Assembly (NCBI GenBank): GCA_002421645.1
Contig: DIST01000040.1
Coordinates: 1 to 19,905 of the forward strand
Origin: Flavobacterium sp. UBA6203
Lineage (GTDB): Bacteria; Bacteroidota; Bacteroidia; Flavobacteriales; Flavobacteriaceae
Direction: 5' to 3'
Length of the DNA: 19,905 bases
Shown here piece by piece: positions 1-8,305 of the stretch (positions are counted from its first letter, which is position 1; each line of letters starts with the position of its first letter). A model generated the notes under the pieces. It saw only the letters and a program-made list of their open reading frames with translations. It searched no databases and had not been told where the DNA came from. Made by a program: the position numbers and the translations under genes.

Positions 1-1565
1 TTTTAGGCAATATTTCACAAAATAAATACAACTATCAACCATTAACGCGTCAAACCAATTTTGGAACTATTGATGAACCTATTGCTTTATTAGTGTTTTA
101 TGAAGGACAAGAAAAGGATAAATACCTTACTTTTTTTGGTGCAGGGAAAGCCGTTTATCAATACAATGAAAAAAATAAATTAAAATTTATTCTTTCAGGT
201 TATCATACGCAAGAGCAAGAATATTATGATATCTTGGCTCAATATAGATTAGGTGAAGTTGATGCAAATATTGGTTCTGATACCTTTGGTGATGTGGTTT
301 TTTCTCGTGGTGTAGGTTCCCAATTAAATCATGCTCGTAATAATTTAGATGCACTAATTGTTAATACAGAAGTTAAAGGTTTTCATGAAATTAATAAAAA
401 ATCTCAAATTGAATGGGGAGCAAAGTTTACTATTGAGGACATTAGAGATCGATTAGTAGAGTGGGAGGCAGTAGATTCTGCTGGTTTTTCATTACCAAAT
501 CCATTATTGGAATATGTAAACAATCAACCTTATAATCCTTATTATGGGCCATTAGCACCTTATAAAAATATTAGAGCTACTAATTTTACTAAAATTAATA
601 GATTGTCAGGATATTTACAATGGAATTATAGAGGGAAATTAGGAGCTCATGAGTATTGGTTAAACGCAGGAATTCGTTCTCATCAATGGCAAGTTACCGC
701 TGATAATCGACCTGATGGAGCTAGTCAATTTACTTTTTCACCTAGAGCTCAATTTGCTTTTAAACCTAACTGGCGTAAAGATATGATGTTTCGATTGTCT
801 GGAGGTTTGTATCATCAACCCCCTTTTTATCGAGAACTTCGAGATTATGATGGGGTAGTTCAAACAAATGTAAAAGCCCAACAATCATTTCATATCGTTT
901 TAAGTAATGATTACAGTTTTAAAATGTGGAATCGCCCTTTTAAATTGGTTTCAGAAGCTTATTATAAAAATATTACGGATGTAAATACCTATACAATAGA
1001 CAATGTTCGCATCCGATATAGAGCAAACAATAACGCAGAAGCTTATGCTTACGGATTTGACGCTAGGTTAAATGGTGAGTTTGTTCCTGGAACCGAATCT
1101 TGGTTTAGTTTTGGGTACTTAAAAACTGAGGAAAATCAAGACGGAAAAGGTTTTATAGCTCGTCCAACAGATCAAAGACTTAAATTTGGAATTTTATTTC
1201 AAGATTATATGCCAAACATTCCTAATCTTAAGTTATATTTAAACTTGGTTTACAATACAGGATTGCCAGGTGGATCGCCTTCATATGTTGAAGATTCCTA
1301 TGCTTATCAAATGCGATTAAATGATTATAGAAGAGCTGATGTTGGATTTTCTTATGTGTTTAAAGACCAAGAAATTAAGTCTACTAAAAAATGGTTAAAA
1401 CCTTTTAATGAATTCTCTTTAGGGTTGGAAATTTTCAATTTATTCAACAATCAAAATGCGATTACGAATACTTGGGTTCGCGATGTATATACAAAATCAC
1501 AATACGGAATTCCAAACTACATGACCACACGTGTTTTCAATATCAAATTAGTAGCCCGATTGTAA
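1..1565 (+). CDS. TonB-dependent receptor, C-terminal part (5' end outside window)
   Basis: The reading frame is open from base 3 to the stop at 1563-1565, giving 520 residues of a protein that begins upstream. A GTG at 93 lies inside the frame and is not a real start. Alternating aromatic and polar strands, many Asn/Tyr/Gly residues and stretches such as LSGYLQWNYRGK, FTFSPRAQFAFKP and SLGLEIFNLFNNQNAITN are typical of the outer-membrane beta-barrel of TonB-dependent receptors; FNLFNNQNA sits where the last strands usually are, near a final RVFNIKLVARL. The plug domain, and any N-terminal carboxypeptidase-like domain, would lie before the window, so the substrate cannot be told. By family it would import a large substrate across the outer membrane using TonB energy. 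The following lipoprotein gene has its own promoter, so this is probably the end of a transcription unit. Confidence 0.9.
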   Translation, partial: LGNISQNKYNYQPLTRQTNFGTIDEPIALLVFYEGQEKDKYLTFFGAGKAVYQYNEKNKLKFILSGYHTQEQEYYDILAQYRLGEVDANIGSDTFGDVVFSRGVGSQLNHARNNLDALIVNTEVKGFHEINKKSQIEWGAKFTIEDIRDRLVEWEAVDSAGFSLPNPLLEYVNNQPYNPYYGPLAPYKNIRATNFTKINRLSGYLQWNYRGKLGAHEYWLNAGIRSHQWQVTADNRPDGASQFTFSPRAQFAFKPNWRKDMMFRLSGGLYHQPPFYRELRDYDGVVQTNVKAQQSFHIVLSNDYSFKMWNRPFKLVSEAYYKNITDVNTYTIDNVRIRYRANNNAEAYAYGFDARLNGEFVPGTESWFSFGYLKTEENQDGKGFIARPTDQRLKFGILFQDYMPNIPNLKLYLNLVYNTGLPGGSPSYVEDSYAYQMRLNDYRRADVGFSYVFKDQEIKSTKKWLKPFNEFSLGLEIFNLFNNQNAITNTWVRDVYTKSQYGIPNYMTTRVFNIKLVARL

Positions 1566-1590
1566 GCCAATTATTATTTTAGTATATTTG
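1560..1590 (+). promoter_or_regulatory. Bacteroidota-type promoter for the EF-hand-like lipoprotein gene
   Basis: TTG at 1560-1562 and TATATTTG at 1583-1590 are separated by 20 bases and match the Bacteroidota consensus (-33 TTG, -7 TAnnTTTG). The -33 element overlaps the stop region of the receptor gene. Predicted transcription would start near 1597, just before the ATG at 1609. Confidence 0.6.
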
Positions 1591-1608
1591 ACTATAAAAT
1601 TTTAACAG

Positions 1609-2322
1609 ATGAAGCGTATTCTTTTCACTTTTAGCTTAGTTGCAACTTTAATGAGTTGTAAGAAAGAAGCAGAAACTCCAAAAGTTATCTATGAAGAAGG
1701 AAAAACTAAGGTAGAAGCAGAAACGAGAGATACGTCATCTATCAAGGTGGCTGATTTGCCAATTTTGATGGAGGGAACCCAATATTTAATTCATCCTGTT
1801 GGAGATGTTCGTGTGTATGACTCGAATAGTAAAGTGTATGGAAGCAGTAAAACCAATCAAGTGAGTTATGCCATTTCTAATTATAACCGATTTGAAATTA
1901 CAGGTTACTTCGATAATTTGAATTTTCAACACATCGATTCAACTACTGTTAAACCATTAACAGATAAGAAAATCCAAATTCAAACCGCAACTTTTTTAGA
2001 CGGAATTGCCGCTAAAACCAAAAAGCAAATCATGGTTTACACTTTGGTTGATTCCGATACTAACAAAGATGGAAAAATCAATCAAAATGATATTCGTTCG
2101 TTGTATTTAAGTACAATCAGTGGTAATAGCTTTACTAAACTTTCTGAAGAATTTCAAGAATTAATCGATTGGAATATCATCGAAGCTCAAAATCGTTTGT
2201 ATTTTAGATGTATTGAAGACATCAACAAAAATGGCGCTTTTGATAAAAACGATAAAGTACATTATCATTTCGTAAACTTGTTAGCAGACGAGTGGAAAGT
2301 GGAAGTATATAGTCCGAATTGA
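1609..2322 (+). CDS. Lipoprotein with two EF-hand-like calcium loops, function unknown
   Basis: This 237-residue protein starts with a lipoprotein signal peptide (MKRILFTFSLVATLMSC); lipid attachment is expected at Cys17, and the following KKEAE suggests a lipoprotein of the cell envelope. The C-terminal half has two Asp/Asn-rich loops, DSDTNKDGKINQND (148-161) and DINKNGAFDKND (204-215). Both have the D-x-N-x-D/N-G spacing of EF-hand or dockerin-like calcium loops. The stretch between residues 40 and 145 has no motif I recognise. The gene follows a TonB-dependent receptor by 43 bases but has its own promoter. Calcium binding is inferred from the motif only; the biological role is unknown. 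Confidence 0.85.
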   Translation: MKRILFTFSLVATLMSCKKEAETPKVIYEEGKTKVEAETRDTSSIKVADLPILMEGTQYLIHPVGDVRVYDSNSKVYGSSKTNQVSYAISNYNRFEITGYFDNLNFQHIDSTTVKPLTDKKIQIQTATFLDGIAAKTKKQIMVYTLVDSDTNKDGKINQNDIRSLYLSTISGNSFTKLSEEFQELIDWNIIEAQNRLYFRCIEDINKNGAFDKNDKVHYHFVNLLADEWKVEVYSPN

Positions 2323-2351
2323 TTTATAAGATTTCTCAAATTTTATAAATC
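2321..2351. terminator. Weak A-T inverted repeat between convergent genes
   Basis: GATTTATAA at 2321-2329 is perfectly complementary to TTATAAATC at 2343-2351. It lies between the convergent lipoprotein and DUF2971 genes. The stem has almost no G-C pairs and no strong T tract, so a role as terminator is only possible. Confidence 0.25.
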
Positions 2352-2369
2352 AGAGTTTCAGAGGATTTT

Positions 2370-3071
2370 CTATATCAAAATATCACTCTCTAAATCCGAT
2401 TTTTCAATTTTGAAATCAAATCCTAATTTAGAAACCAGTTGAATTACCAAATTCTTATACCAGTTTTCACTTTTAGGGTGAATGTAGATTTTTTCGATTA
2501 ATTGATTTAGGTTAACATCGACTTTTAAACCGTTATCGATTTTCATTCCATTACCCGAAACGTCTGAAATAATTCGAATTTCTCTTTCGTATTGAAAACT
2601 TTTACGTTTAAACAAAAACGGGAAAAACGTATCTTCAAACGGAATAAACTCTTTTTTGTAATCGATGTAATTTACAGCACCAATATATTGCTCGGTTTGT
2701 CTTTCAGGTTGTAAGGCTTCTTTAAGTCTGCCAATAGTTGTTTGAATCGCTAAACCTTCCGTATTTTGAGTGAAAATTTGCCACATGGCAAACGATTCGT
2801 ATTCATTAATATGCCAACTACTAATCACTACTTTTTCTCGATGTGATTTGTAGTAATCTAAAAACTTAGGATTGTTAGCAGCAATTTTCTTGATTTCTTC
2901 AAAAGTGGGTTCCGAAAATGTCCCTTCATATTGATCTTCAAACTTATCCGAACGCGACATAAACAACTGTTGCGACAACAGCATGTCTAAAAACTTAGAC
3001 AAGTCCAAATATTTCCAAACAATGGTATCATTGTCATCGGGTAAGGTGATATTTGGATGGTTTACATACAT
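2370..3071 (-). CDS. DUF2971 domain protein
   Basis: The 233-residue protein matches the conserved pattern of DUF2971: WKY at 19-21, FEDQYEG at 44-50, SSW at 84-86, ESFAMW at 92-97, GLAI at 106-109, GAVNYIDY at 131-138 and YEREIRI at 161-167. No signal peptide or membrane segment is visible, so it is probably cytoplasmic. The biochemical activity of the family is not established as far as I know; members are scattered among bacteria and often lie in accessory regions, which suggests horizontal spread. Here it stands alone between two transcription units. Its 5' leader is a string of imperfect TTGAAnT repeats (3072-3110). The family call is firm; no function is proposed. Confidence 0.8.
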   Translation of the reverse strand: MYVNHPNITLPDDNDTIVWKYLDLSKFLDMLLSQQLFMSRSDKFEDQYEGTFSEPTFEEIKKIAANNPKFLDYYKSHREKVVISSWHINEYESFAMWQIFTQNTEGLAIQTTIGRLKEALQPERQTEQYIGAVNYIDYKKEFIPFEDTFFPFLFKRKSFQYEREIRIISDVSGNGMKIDNGLKVDVNLNQLIEKIYIHPKSENWYKNLVIQLVSKLGFDFKIEKSDLESDILI

Positions 3072-3110
3072 TTTTCAAGTTCAATTTCAAGTTCAAAAAT
3101 CAAATTCAAG
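3072..3110. repeat. Imperfect tandem TTCAAGT/TTCAAAT repeat in the DUF2971 leader
   Basis: TTCAAG occurs three times and TTCAA-like units recur every 6-8 bases through this stretch, which directly precedes the ATG of the DUF2971 gene on the minus strand. It is low-complexity sequence that would form most of the 5' untranslated region. Confidence 0.5.
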
Positions 3111-3190
3111 TAAAATTACAAATTTTGGAACACAGATTTAAGAAATTTACATAATCTACAAAATCTTGAAATGAGATTAATTTATTTTGC

Positions 3191-3225
3191 TAAACTCCTA
3201 ACTTCCATTTCCCAACTCCTAACTT
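3191..3225 (-). repeat. Dispersed GGAGTTGGGA-type intergenic repeat, copy 1
   Basis: Read on the minus strand, this stretch contains AGTTAGGAGTTGGGA, then GGAAGTTAGGAGTTTAG. It starts just behind the TAA of the ABC exporter gene. A closely related sequence lies at 7340-7376, again at the 3' end of a minus-strand gene. Two copies of the same type at gene ends indicate a dispersed element. Confidence 0.5.
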
Positions 3226-5073
3226 TTACTCGAAACTCTGCATCATCACTAACTTCGAATACGTTCCGTTTAAAGCTAATAATTCGTCATGGGTTCCTTG
3301 CTCCACGATTTCACCTTTCTGCATTACAACAATTTTATCCGCTTTTTGAATGGTTGATAATCGGTGGGCAATTACAATTGATGTTCTATTTTGCATCATG
3401 TTTTCTAACGCTACTTGAACGAATTTCTCACTTTCCGTATCCAAAGCCGAAGTAGCTTCATCTAAAATCATAATTGGAGGATTTTTCAAAACGGCTCTTG
3501 CAATCGATAAGCGTTGTTTTTGTCCACCAGAAAGTTTTCCACCAGCATCACCAATATTGGTTTCAATTCCGTTAGGTAAATCTTTTACGAATTCGTAAGC
3601 ATTAGCTACTTTTAAAGCCGCAATGATTTCTTCATCTGTTGCATCTTGTTTCCCTAATAGAATATTATTTTTTATCGTATCATTAAACAAAATCGAATCC
3701 TGAGTAACCAATCCCATTAAATGACGTAACGATTCTAACGTCATATCTTTAATGTCGATACCGTCGATTTTTACACTTCCTTCTTGTACGTCATAAAAAC
3801 GAGTCAATAAATTCGCAATCGTACTTTTTCCAGAACCAGATTGTCCTACTAAAGCGACTGTTTTCCCTTTTGGAACTTCTAACGAGAAGTTTTTTAGAAC
3901 ATTTTCTTCTTCATATTTAAAGTTGATGTTTTCAATTGTGATGGAAGAATCAAATGAAGTTTTTATGATTGCATTTTCTTTATCGGTAATAGTATTTTCA
4001 ACTTCTAATACATCAAAAACGCGTTCGGCAGCAGCCAATCCACTCTTTACCTGATAAGAAGCTTTAGAAATTGCTTTTGCAGGAGTTAGAATATTGTAGG
4101 CTAATCCCATGTAAGCAATAAATTTAGAGCCTTCAAGTAGAGGAGAACCATCAGCAAATGTTTCTACCAAAACCATATTTCCTCCGTACCAAAGTAAAAT
4201 AGCAATTACAACGATTCCCATGAATTCACTCATAGGAGAAGAAAGGTTGTTTTTTCTTCCGATACTGTTTGTTAGGCGATATAATCTTTGAATTGAACTG
4301 TTGAATTTGTTTGTAAATGAGACTTCAGCATTATAACTTTTAACTACTTTTAATCCGCCAAGGGTTTCTTCTACAACCGAAATCAAATAACCATTTTCAT
4401 CTTGTGCTCTTTTAGATTTTGCTTTTAAACTTTTCCCAATTTTAGAAATGATAAAACCTGAAATAGGGATAAAAACAAATACGAATAAAGTCAATTTAAA
4501 GCTAATTACAATCATGGCACCAATAGTGAAAACAATTGTCATTGGCTCTTTAATAACCAATTCCAGGATGTTAAAAAACGAATTTCTTACTTCATTAACG
4601 TCTCCTAACATTCTCGCCATCATATCACCTTTTCTTTTCTCTGAATAATAGGAAATTGGAAGACTAATGATTTTATCAAACATTTTGTTTCTAAGGTCTT
4701 TTAAAACTCCATTTTTTAGAAGCATCAAATGATTTAGAGCTAAATAATTAAAAATGTTTTTTAATAAGAAAGTTGAAATAATAATAGAAACTACTAATAA
4801 AAGAGCGTATTGTGCGCCACTTTCATTTGTTAATTTTGTTATGTAAAAATATAAATAATCATTTCCGTAGCTTGTTATTTCCCAAATCGAAGTTAATTTA
4901 GGTTCTTTAACTATTTTTTCAGCGTCTTTGAATAAAACATCGAGCATTGGAATTAATGCAATAAAAGATAAAGTACTAAAAAGAGCATAAAGAATATTAT
5001 AAATAACATTCATTACTATATCTTTTTTGTACTTTAGTGCAAACGGAATTATTTTCTTTAAATTTTGGTCCAT
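3226..5073 (-). CDS. MsbA-type ABC exporter (fused permease and ATPase)
   Basis: The 615-residue protein is a half-transporter that should act as a homodimer in the inner membrane. The N-terminal half (about 18-350) has the membrane segments of a type I ABC exporter. The ATPase half has all motifs: Walker A GQSGSGKST (410-418), Q-loop Gln458, signature LSGGQ (514-518), Walker B MILDEA (535-540) with Glu539, and the switch His570 in IVIAHRLST. Length and order fit the MsbA/lipid exporter group; the substrate (lipid A core, another lipid or a drug) cannot be read from the sequence. The start abuts the stop of the phosphohexomutase gene (TAA then ATG with no gap), so the two are almost surely co-transcribed and probably translationally coupled. 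Envelope-related genes nearby fit a lipid-export role, which is an inference. Confidence 0.9.
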   Translation of the reverse strand: MDQNLKKIIPFALKYKKDIVMNVIYNILYALFSTLSFIALIPMLDVLFKDAEKIVKEPKLTSIWEITSYGNDYLYFYITKLTNESGAQYALLLVVSIIISTFLLKNIFNYLALNHLMLLKNGVLKDLRNKMFDKIISLPISYYSEKRKGDMMARMLGDVNEVRNSFFNILELVIKEPMTIVFTIGAMIVISFKLTLFVFVFIPISGFIISKIGKSLKAKSKRAQDENGYLISVVEETLGGLKVVKSYNAEVSFTNKFNSSIQRLYRLTNSIGRKNNLSSPMSEFMGIVVIAILLWYGGNMVLVETFADGSPLLEGSKFIAYMGLAYNILTPAKAISKASYQVKSGLAAAERVFDVLEVENTITDKENAIIKTSFDSSITIENINFKYEEENVLKNFSLEVPKGKTVALVGQSGSGKSTIANLLTRFYDVQEGSVKIDGIDIKDMTLESLRHLMGLVTQDSILFNDTIKNNILLGKQDATDEEIIAALKVANAYEFVKDLPNGIETNIGDAGGKLSGGQKQRLSIARAVLKNPPIMILDEATSALDTESEKFVQVALENMMQNRTSIVIAHRLSTIQKADKIVVMQKGEIVEQGTHDELLALNGTYSKLVMMQSFE

Positions 5074-6801
5074 TTAGTTTAATTTCATTGCTGAAATAAT
5101 GCCAGCAATTTTGTTATCTAATTCTTTTTCAACTGATTTTGCGTTTTCAATCGTATCTAAATCTCCATTTACGCTGAAATAGAATTTAATTTTTGGTTCG
5201 GTTCCACTTGGTCTTGCACAGATTTTACTTCCGTCTTCCAAGTAGTAAATCAATACGTTTGATTTTGGAACATGAATTTCAAATTCTTCATTGTTCATGA
5301 AGTCTTTTCCTTTTGAAGCTTGATAATCTTCTATGCAAATCACGCGTTGCCCGTTGATTTCCTTCATAGGATTTTCGCGTAAATCAATCATCATTTGTTT
5401 GATTTCGTTAGCACCTTCAATTCCTTTTTTGGTAATCGAAATCAAATGTTCTTTGTAGAAGCCAAAATCAATATACAAATTCAATAATTCTTGATATAAC
5501 GAACTTCCCGAAGCTTTAGCTTGTGCTGCAATTTCGCTTACTAATAAAATAGCGGCAACCGCATCTTTATCGCGAACGGCATCGCCCACCATAAAACCAA
5601 AACTTTCTTCACCACCTCCAATAAATTTCTGATTTGGGAAATCTTTAATGAATTTTGCAATCCATTTGAAACCTGTTAATCCTACTTTACATTCTACCTC
5701 ATAAGCTGCTGCTAATTCTAACATCATCGGAGTAGAAACAATAGTCGAACCAATGAATTCATTTCCTTGGAATTTATCAGCACGTTTCCATTGTTCTAAT
5801 AGGAAAGCGGTCATAATAACCATGGTTTGGTTTCCGTTTAATAATTTGATGTTTCCATCTAAATCACGAACCGCAACGCCTAAACGGTCAGAATCAGGGT
5901 CAGTTCCAACAACCATATCCGCACCAATTTTCTCTGCCAAAGCAATTGCCATCGACAATGCTTCTGGTTCTTCAGGGTTTGGAGATTTCACGGTTGGAAA
6001 ATCACCATTTGGTTCCGCTTGTTCTGGAACGATATTTACATCGGTATAACCTGCTTTTGCCAACACGTTTGGAATCGCTTTAATCGAAGTTCCGTGTAAA
6101 GAAGTATAAACGATTTTTAAATTCGCTTTAGCTTCAGTTGGCGTATTAAAACTTGCATTTTCTATAGTTGATTTCGCGAAAGCTTCGTCAACTTCGGTAT
6201 CTATATATTCAATTAAACTATTGTTCGCTTCGAATTTAATATCGCTGTATTTTAAATCTTCGATTACTTTGATAATTTCAGCATCTTGAGGTGGCACTAA
6301 TTGACCACCATCTTGCCAATATACTTTGTATCCGTTGTATTCTGGTGGATTGTGAGAAGCCGTTAAAACAATTCCTGCATGACAATTCAAATGACGAACT
6401 GCAAATGATAATTCAGGAGTGGGGCGCATATCTGAAAACAAATACACTTTAATTCCGTTTGCCGAAAAAACATCAGCCACTACTTTAGCTAAAGTGTTGC
6501 TGTTATGACGACAATCGTAAGCGATTGCTACTTTTAGTTGTTCGTTTGGAAACGATTTATGTAAATAATCAGACAAACCTTGTGTGTTTTTTCCAAGCGT
6601 ATATTTGTTGATACGATTCGTTCCAACACCCATAACACCACGCATTCCGCCAGTTCCAAATTCTAAATTTTTATAAAAACTTTCTTCTAGTTCTTTTGGA
6701 GCAGAAGTCATCATTTCTTTGATAGCTTCTTGAGTTGCTTCGTCAAATGTTGGGGTTAACCACTCGTTTACTTTGTTTAAAATATTTTGTTCGATATGCA
6801 T
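5074..6801 (-). CDS. Phospho-sugar mutase (phosphoglucomutase/phosphomannomutase family)
   Basis: With the start chosen here the protein has 575 residues and belongs to the alpha-D-phosphohexomutase family, which moves phosphate between C1 and C6 of a hexose. The active-site loop TASHNPPEYNG has its phosphoserine at Ser149, the metal loop DPDSDR is at 301-306, the sugar-binding loop GGGEES is near 395-400, and the phosphate-binding RPSGTEPK is at 530-537. The size and motif wording fit the PGM2-like group rather than the shorter GlmM. The frame stays open to 6825, but ATG at 6801 lies 4 bases after the ORF6N stop, while the upstream start would overlap that gene and add a Lys/Arg-rich tail. 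Its product probably feeds nucleotide-sugar synthesis or glycogen metabolism; which hexose it prefers cannot be told. Confidence 0.92.
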   Translation of the reverse strand: MHIEQNILNKVNEWLTPTFDEATQEAIKEMMTSAPKELEESFYKNLEFGTGGMRGVMGVGTNRINKYTLGKNTQGLSDYLHKSFPNEQLKVAIAYDCRHNSNTLAKVVADVFSANGIKVYLFSDMRPTPELSFAVRHLNCHAGIVLTASHNPPEYNGYKVYWQDGGQLVPPQDAEIIKVIEDLKYSDIKFEANNSLIEYIDTEVDEAFAKSTIENASFNTPTEAKANLKIVYTSLHGTSIKAIPNVLAKAGYTDVNIVPEQAEPNGDFPTVKSPNPEEPEALSMAIALAEKIGADMVVGTDPDSDRLGVAVRDLDGNIKLLNGNQTMVIMTAFLLEQWKRADKFQGNEFIGSTIVSTPMMLELAAAYEVECKVGLTGFKWIAKFIKDFPNQKFIGGGEESFGFMVGDAVRDKDAVAAILLVSEIAAQAKASGSSLYQELLNLYIDFGFYKEHLISITKKGIEGANEIKQMMIDLRENPMKEINGQRVICIEDYQASKGKDFMNNEEFEIHVPKSNVLIYYLEDGSKICARPSGTEPKIKFYFSVNGDLDTIENAKSVEKELDNKIAGIISAMKLN

Positions 6802-6805
6802 ATTC

Positions 6806-7306
6806 CTATTTCTTTTTGAAGCCAATTTTGCTTCTTTCTTTTTGTTCTATGTCTTTTTGATGGGTATCCATCAGATAATTTAATGCTTTGTAAATTTCCG
6901 GAAATTTTTGTTCAACTTCTGTTAGCCTTTTAGTTAGTTCTTCATAGGTTAAAGCAAATTTTCTTAAAGAAACAAAACTTCTCATTATCGCAATATTTAT
7001 TTCTATTGCTTTTTCATTGTTTAAAACACTTGAAAGCATTGCAACACCTTGTTCTGTAAATGCATAAGGTTTAGCACCTCCCAGTTTGCTTTTTGATGGT
7101 ATCACAGATTGTGACACCAATAAAATAATTTCGCTTTCAGTTAATTCAAACATGAAATCTTCTGGAAATCTTTCAATGTTTCTTTTTACGGCTTGTTTTA
7201 AAATTCTTGTTTCAGTTTCATAAAGTTCTGCAAGATCGAAATCTAACATTATTTTATTTCCTCTAATTTCATGAATTTTTTGTGTAATAATCTCTAATTT
7301 TTGCAT
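6806..7306 (-). CDS. ORF6N domain DNA-binding protein
   Basis: The 166-residue protein carries an ORF6N domain at about residues 5-115. Typical phrases are KIHEIRGNKIMLDFDLAELY (10-29), KRNIERFPEDFMFELT (41-56), YAFTEQGVAML (81-91) and a conserved NIAIMRSFV near 104-112. A charged, probably helical C-terminus follows (120-166). The family comes from phage and mobile DNA and is thought to bind DNA, like KilA-N and Bro-N proteins. No other phage gene is nearby. It ends 4 bases before the phosphohexomutase start on the same strand, so it is the first gene of that transcription unit and could have been inserted there by transfer. What it regulates is unknown. Confidence 0.85.
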   Translation of the reverse strand: MQKLEIITQKIHEIRGNKIMLDFDLAELYETETRILKQAVKRNIERFPEDFMFELTESEIILLVSQSVIPSKSKLGGAKPYAFTEQGVAMLSSVLNNEKAIEINIAIMRSFVSLRKFALTYEELTKRLTEVEQKFPEIYKALNYLMDTHQKDIEQKERSKIGFKKK

Positions 7307-7339
7307 GGCGTATATAATTTAAAAAAGTTAATAAATATG

Positions 7340-7376
7340 TTTTACTCCCAACTTCAAACTCCCAACTCCTCACTAA
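7340..7376 (-). repeat. Dispersed GGAGTTGGGA-type repeat, copy 2, overlapping a coding end
   Basis: On the minus strand this reads AGTGAGGAGTTGGGAGTTTG followed by AAGTTGGGAGT, very like the copy at 3191-3225. Here it supplies the last codons (EELGV) and the TGA stop of the glycosyltransferase gene. Confidence 0.5.
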
Positions 7377-8301
7377 TCTTATAACGTTCTTCGTTGTTTT
7401 TGGTTCTTAGGATGATTTCACCTAAAAATCCAGCTAAGAATAATTGAGTTCCAATTAACATTGCAGTTAACGACAAATAAAATTGGGGTCTCTCTGTTAT
7501 TAATCTTCCGGTTGTGTTGATGAATAATTTATCGATTCCTAAGTAGAAAGCGAATAAAAATCCAATCACAAACATAATAGAACCTAATAATCCAAAAAGG
7601 TGCATTGGTCGTTTTCCAAAAGTGGAAAGAAACCAAATCGTAATCAAATCCAAGAAACCATTGATAAAACGGCTCATTCCAAATTTGGAACTTCCGTATT
7701 TTCTAGCTTGATGAATCACGACTTTTTCACCGATTTTTCCAAATCCAGCGTTTTTTGCTAGAACAGGAATGTAACGGTGCATTTCGCCTGAAACTTCAAT
7801 GTTTTTGATAACTATATTTTTGTAGGCTTTCAATCCACAATTAAAATCATTCAATTTTACGCCTGAAGTTTTTCGAGCGGCCCAATTGAATAATTTAGAT
7901 GGAATATTTTTCGCCACAACCGAATCGTAACGTTTTTTCTTCCATCCTGAAATTAAATCATAATTATCTTCGGTAATTAAACGGAATAATTCTGGAATTT
8001 CATCTGGACTATCCTGTAAATCGGCATCCATGGTAATCACTACATCACCTTGAGCTTTTGCAAAACCGGCATGCAAGGCTTGTGATTTTCCGTAATTTCT
8101 AAGGAAACGTATGCCTTTAACATTCGGATTTTCTTGAGATAATTTTTGAATAACATTCCAAGAAGCATCGGAACTACCATCATCAATAAAAAGGATCTCA
8201 TAGGAAAAGTTGTGCGCTTGCATCACTTTCACAATCCAATTGTGCAATTCAGGTAACGATTCTTGTTCGTTTAATAATGGGATAACTATGGATAAATTCA
8301 T
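7354..8301 (-). CDS. Family 2 glycosyltransferase, polyprenol-phosphate sugar transferase type
   Basis: The 315-residue protein has a GT-A catalytic domain at about 1-220: nucleotide-binding start LSIVIPLLNE (3-12), FIDDGSSD (39-46), DxD-like MDADLQDSPDE (91-101) and NCGLKAYK (154-161). Two membrane helices follow at about 233-256 and 274-298. This layout is that of DPM1/GtrB/ArnC-like enzymes, which place a sugar on undecaprenyl or dolichyl phosphate at the cytoplasmic face of the inner membrane. The sugar donor cannot be predicted. The gene lies 4 bases after the DUF4199 gene and is probably in one operon with it. The C-terminal EELGV and the stop come from a dispersed repeat (7340-7376), so the natural end may differ in relatives. 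Confidence 0.9.
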   Translation of the reverse strand: MNLSIVIPLLNEQESLPELHNWIVKVMQAHNFSYEILFIDDGSSDASWNVIQKLSQENPNVKGIRFLRNYGKSQALHAGFAKAQGDVVITMDADLQDSPDEIPELFRLITEDNYDLISGWKKKRYDSVVAKNIPSKLFNWAARKTSGVKLNDFNCGLKAYKNIVIKNIEVSGEMHRYIPVLAKNAGFGKIGEKVVIHQARKYGSSKFGMSRFINGFLDLITIWFLSTFGKRPMHLFGLLGSIMFVIGFLFAFYLGIDKLFINTTGRLITERPQFYLSLTAMLIGTQLFLAGFLGEIILRTKNNEERYKISEELGV

Positions 8302-8305
8302 TGAT

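Noticed and set aside
819..826. CCCCC in the TonB receptor gene as a target of the G-rich small RNAs
   Set aside because: Only about six bases pair with the loop and the site is deep in the coding region; this is expected by chance.
3171..3455. Plus-strand frame of 94 codons antisense to the ABC exporter
   Set aside because: It crosses the exporter stop and a low-complexity repeat, and the protein shows no family features.
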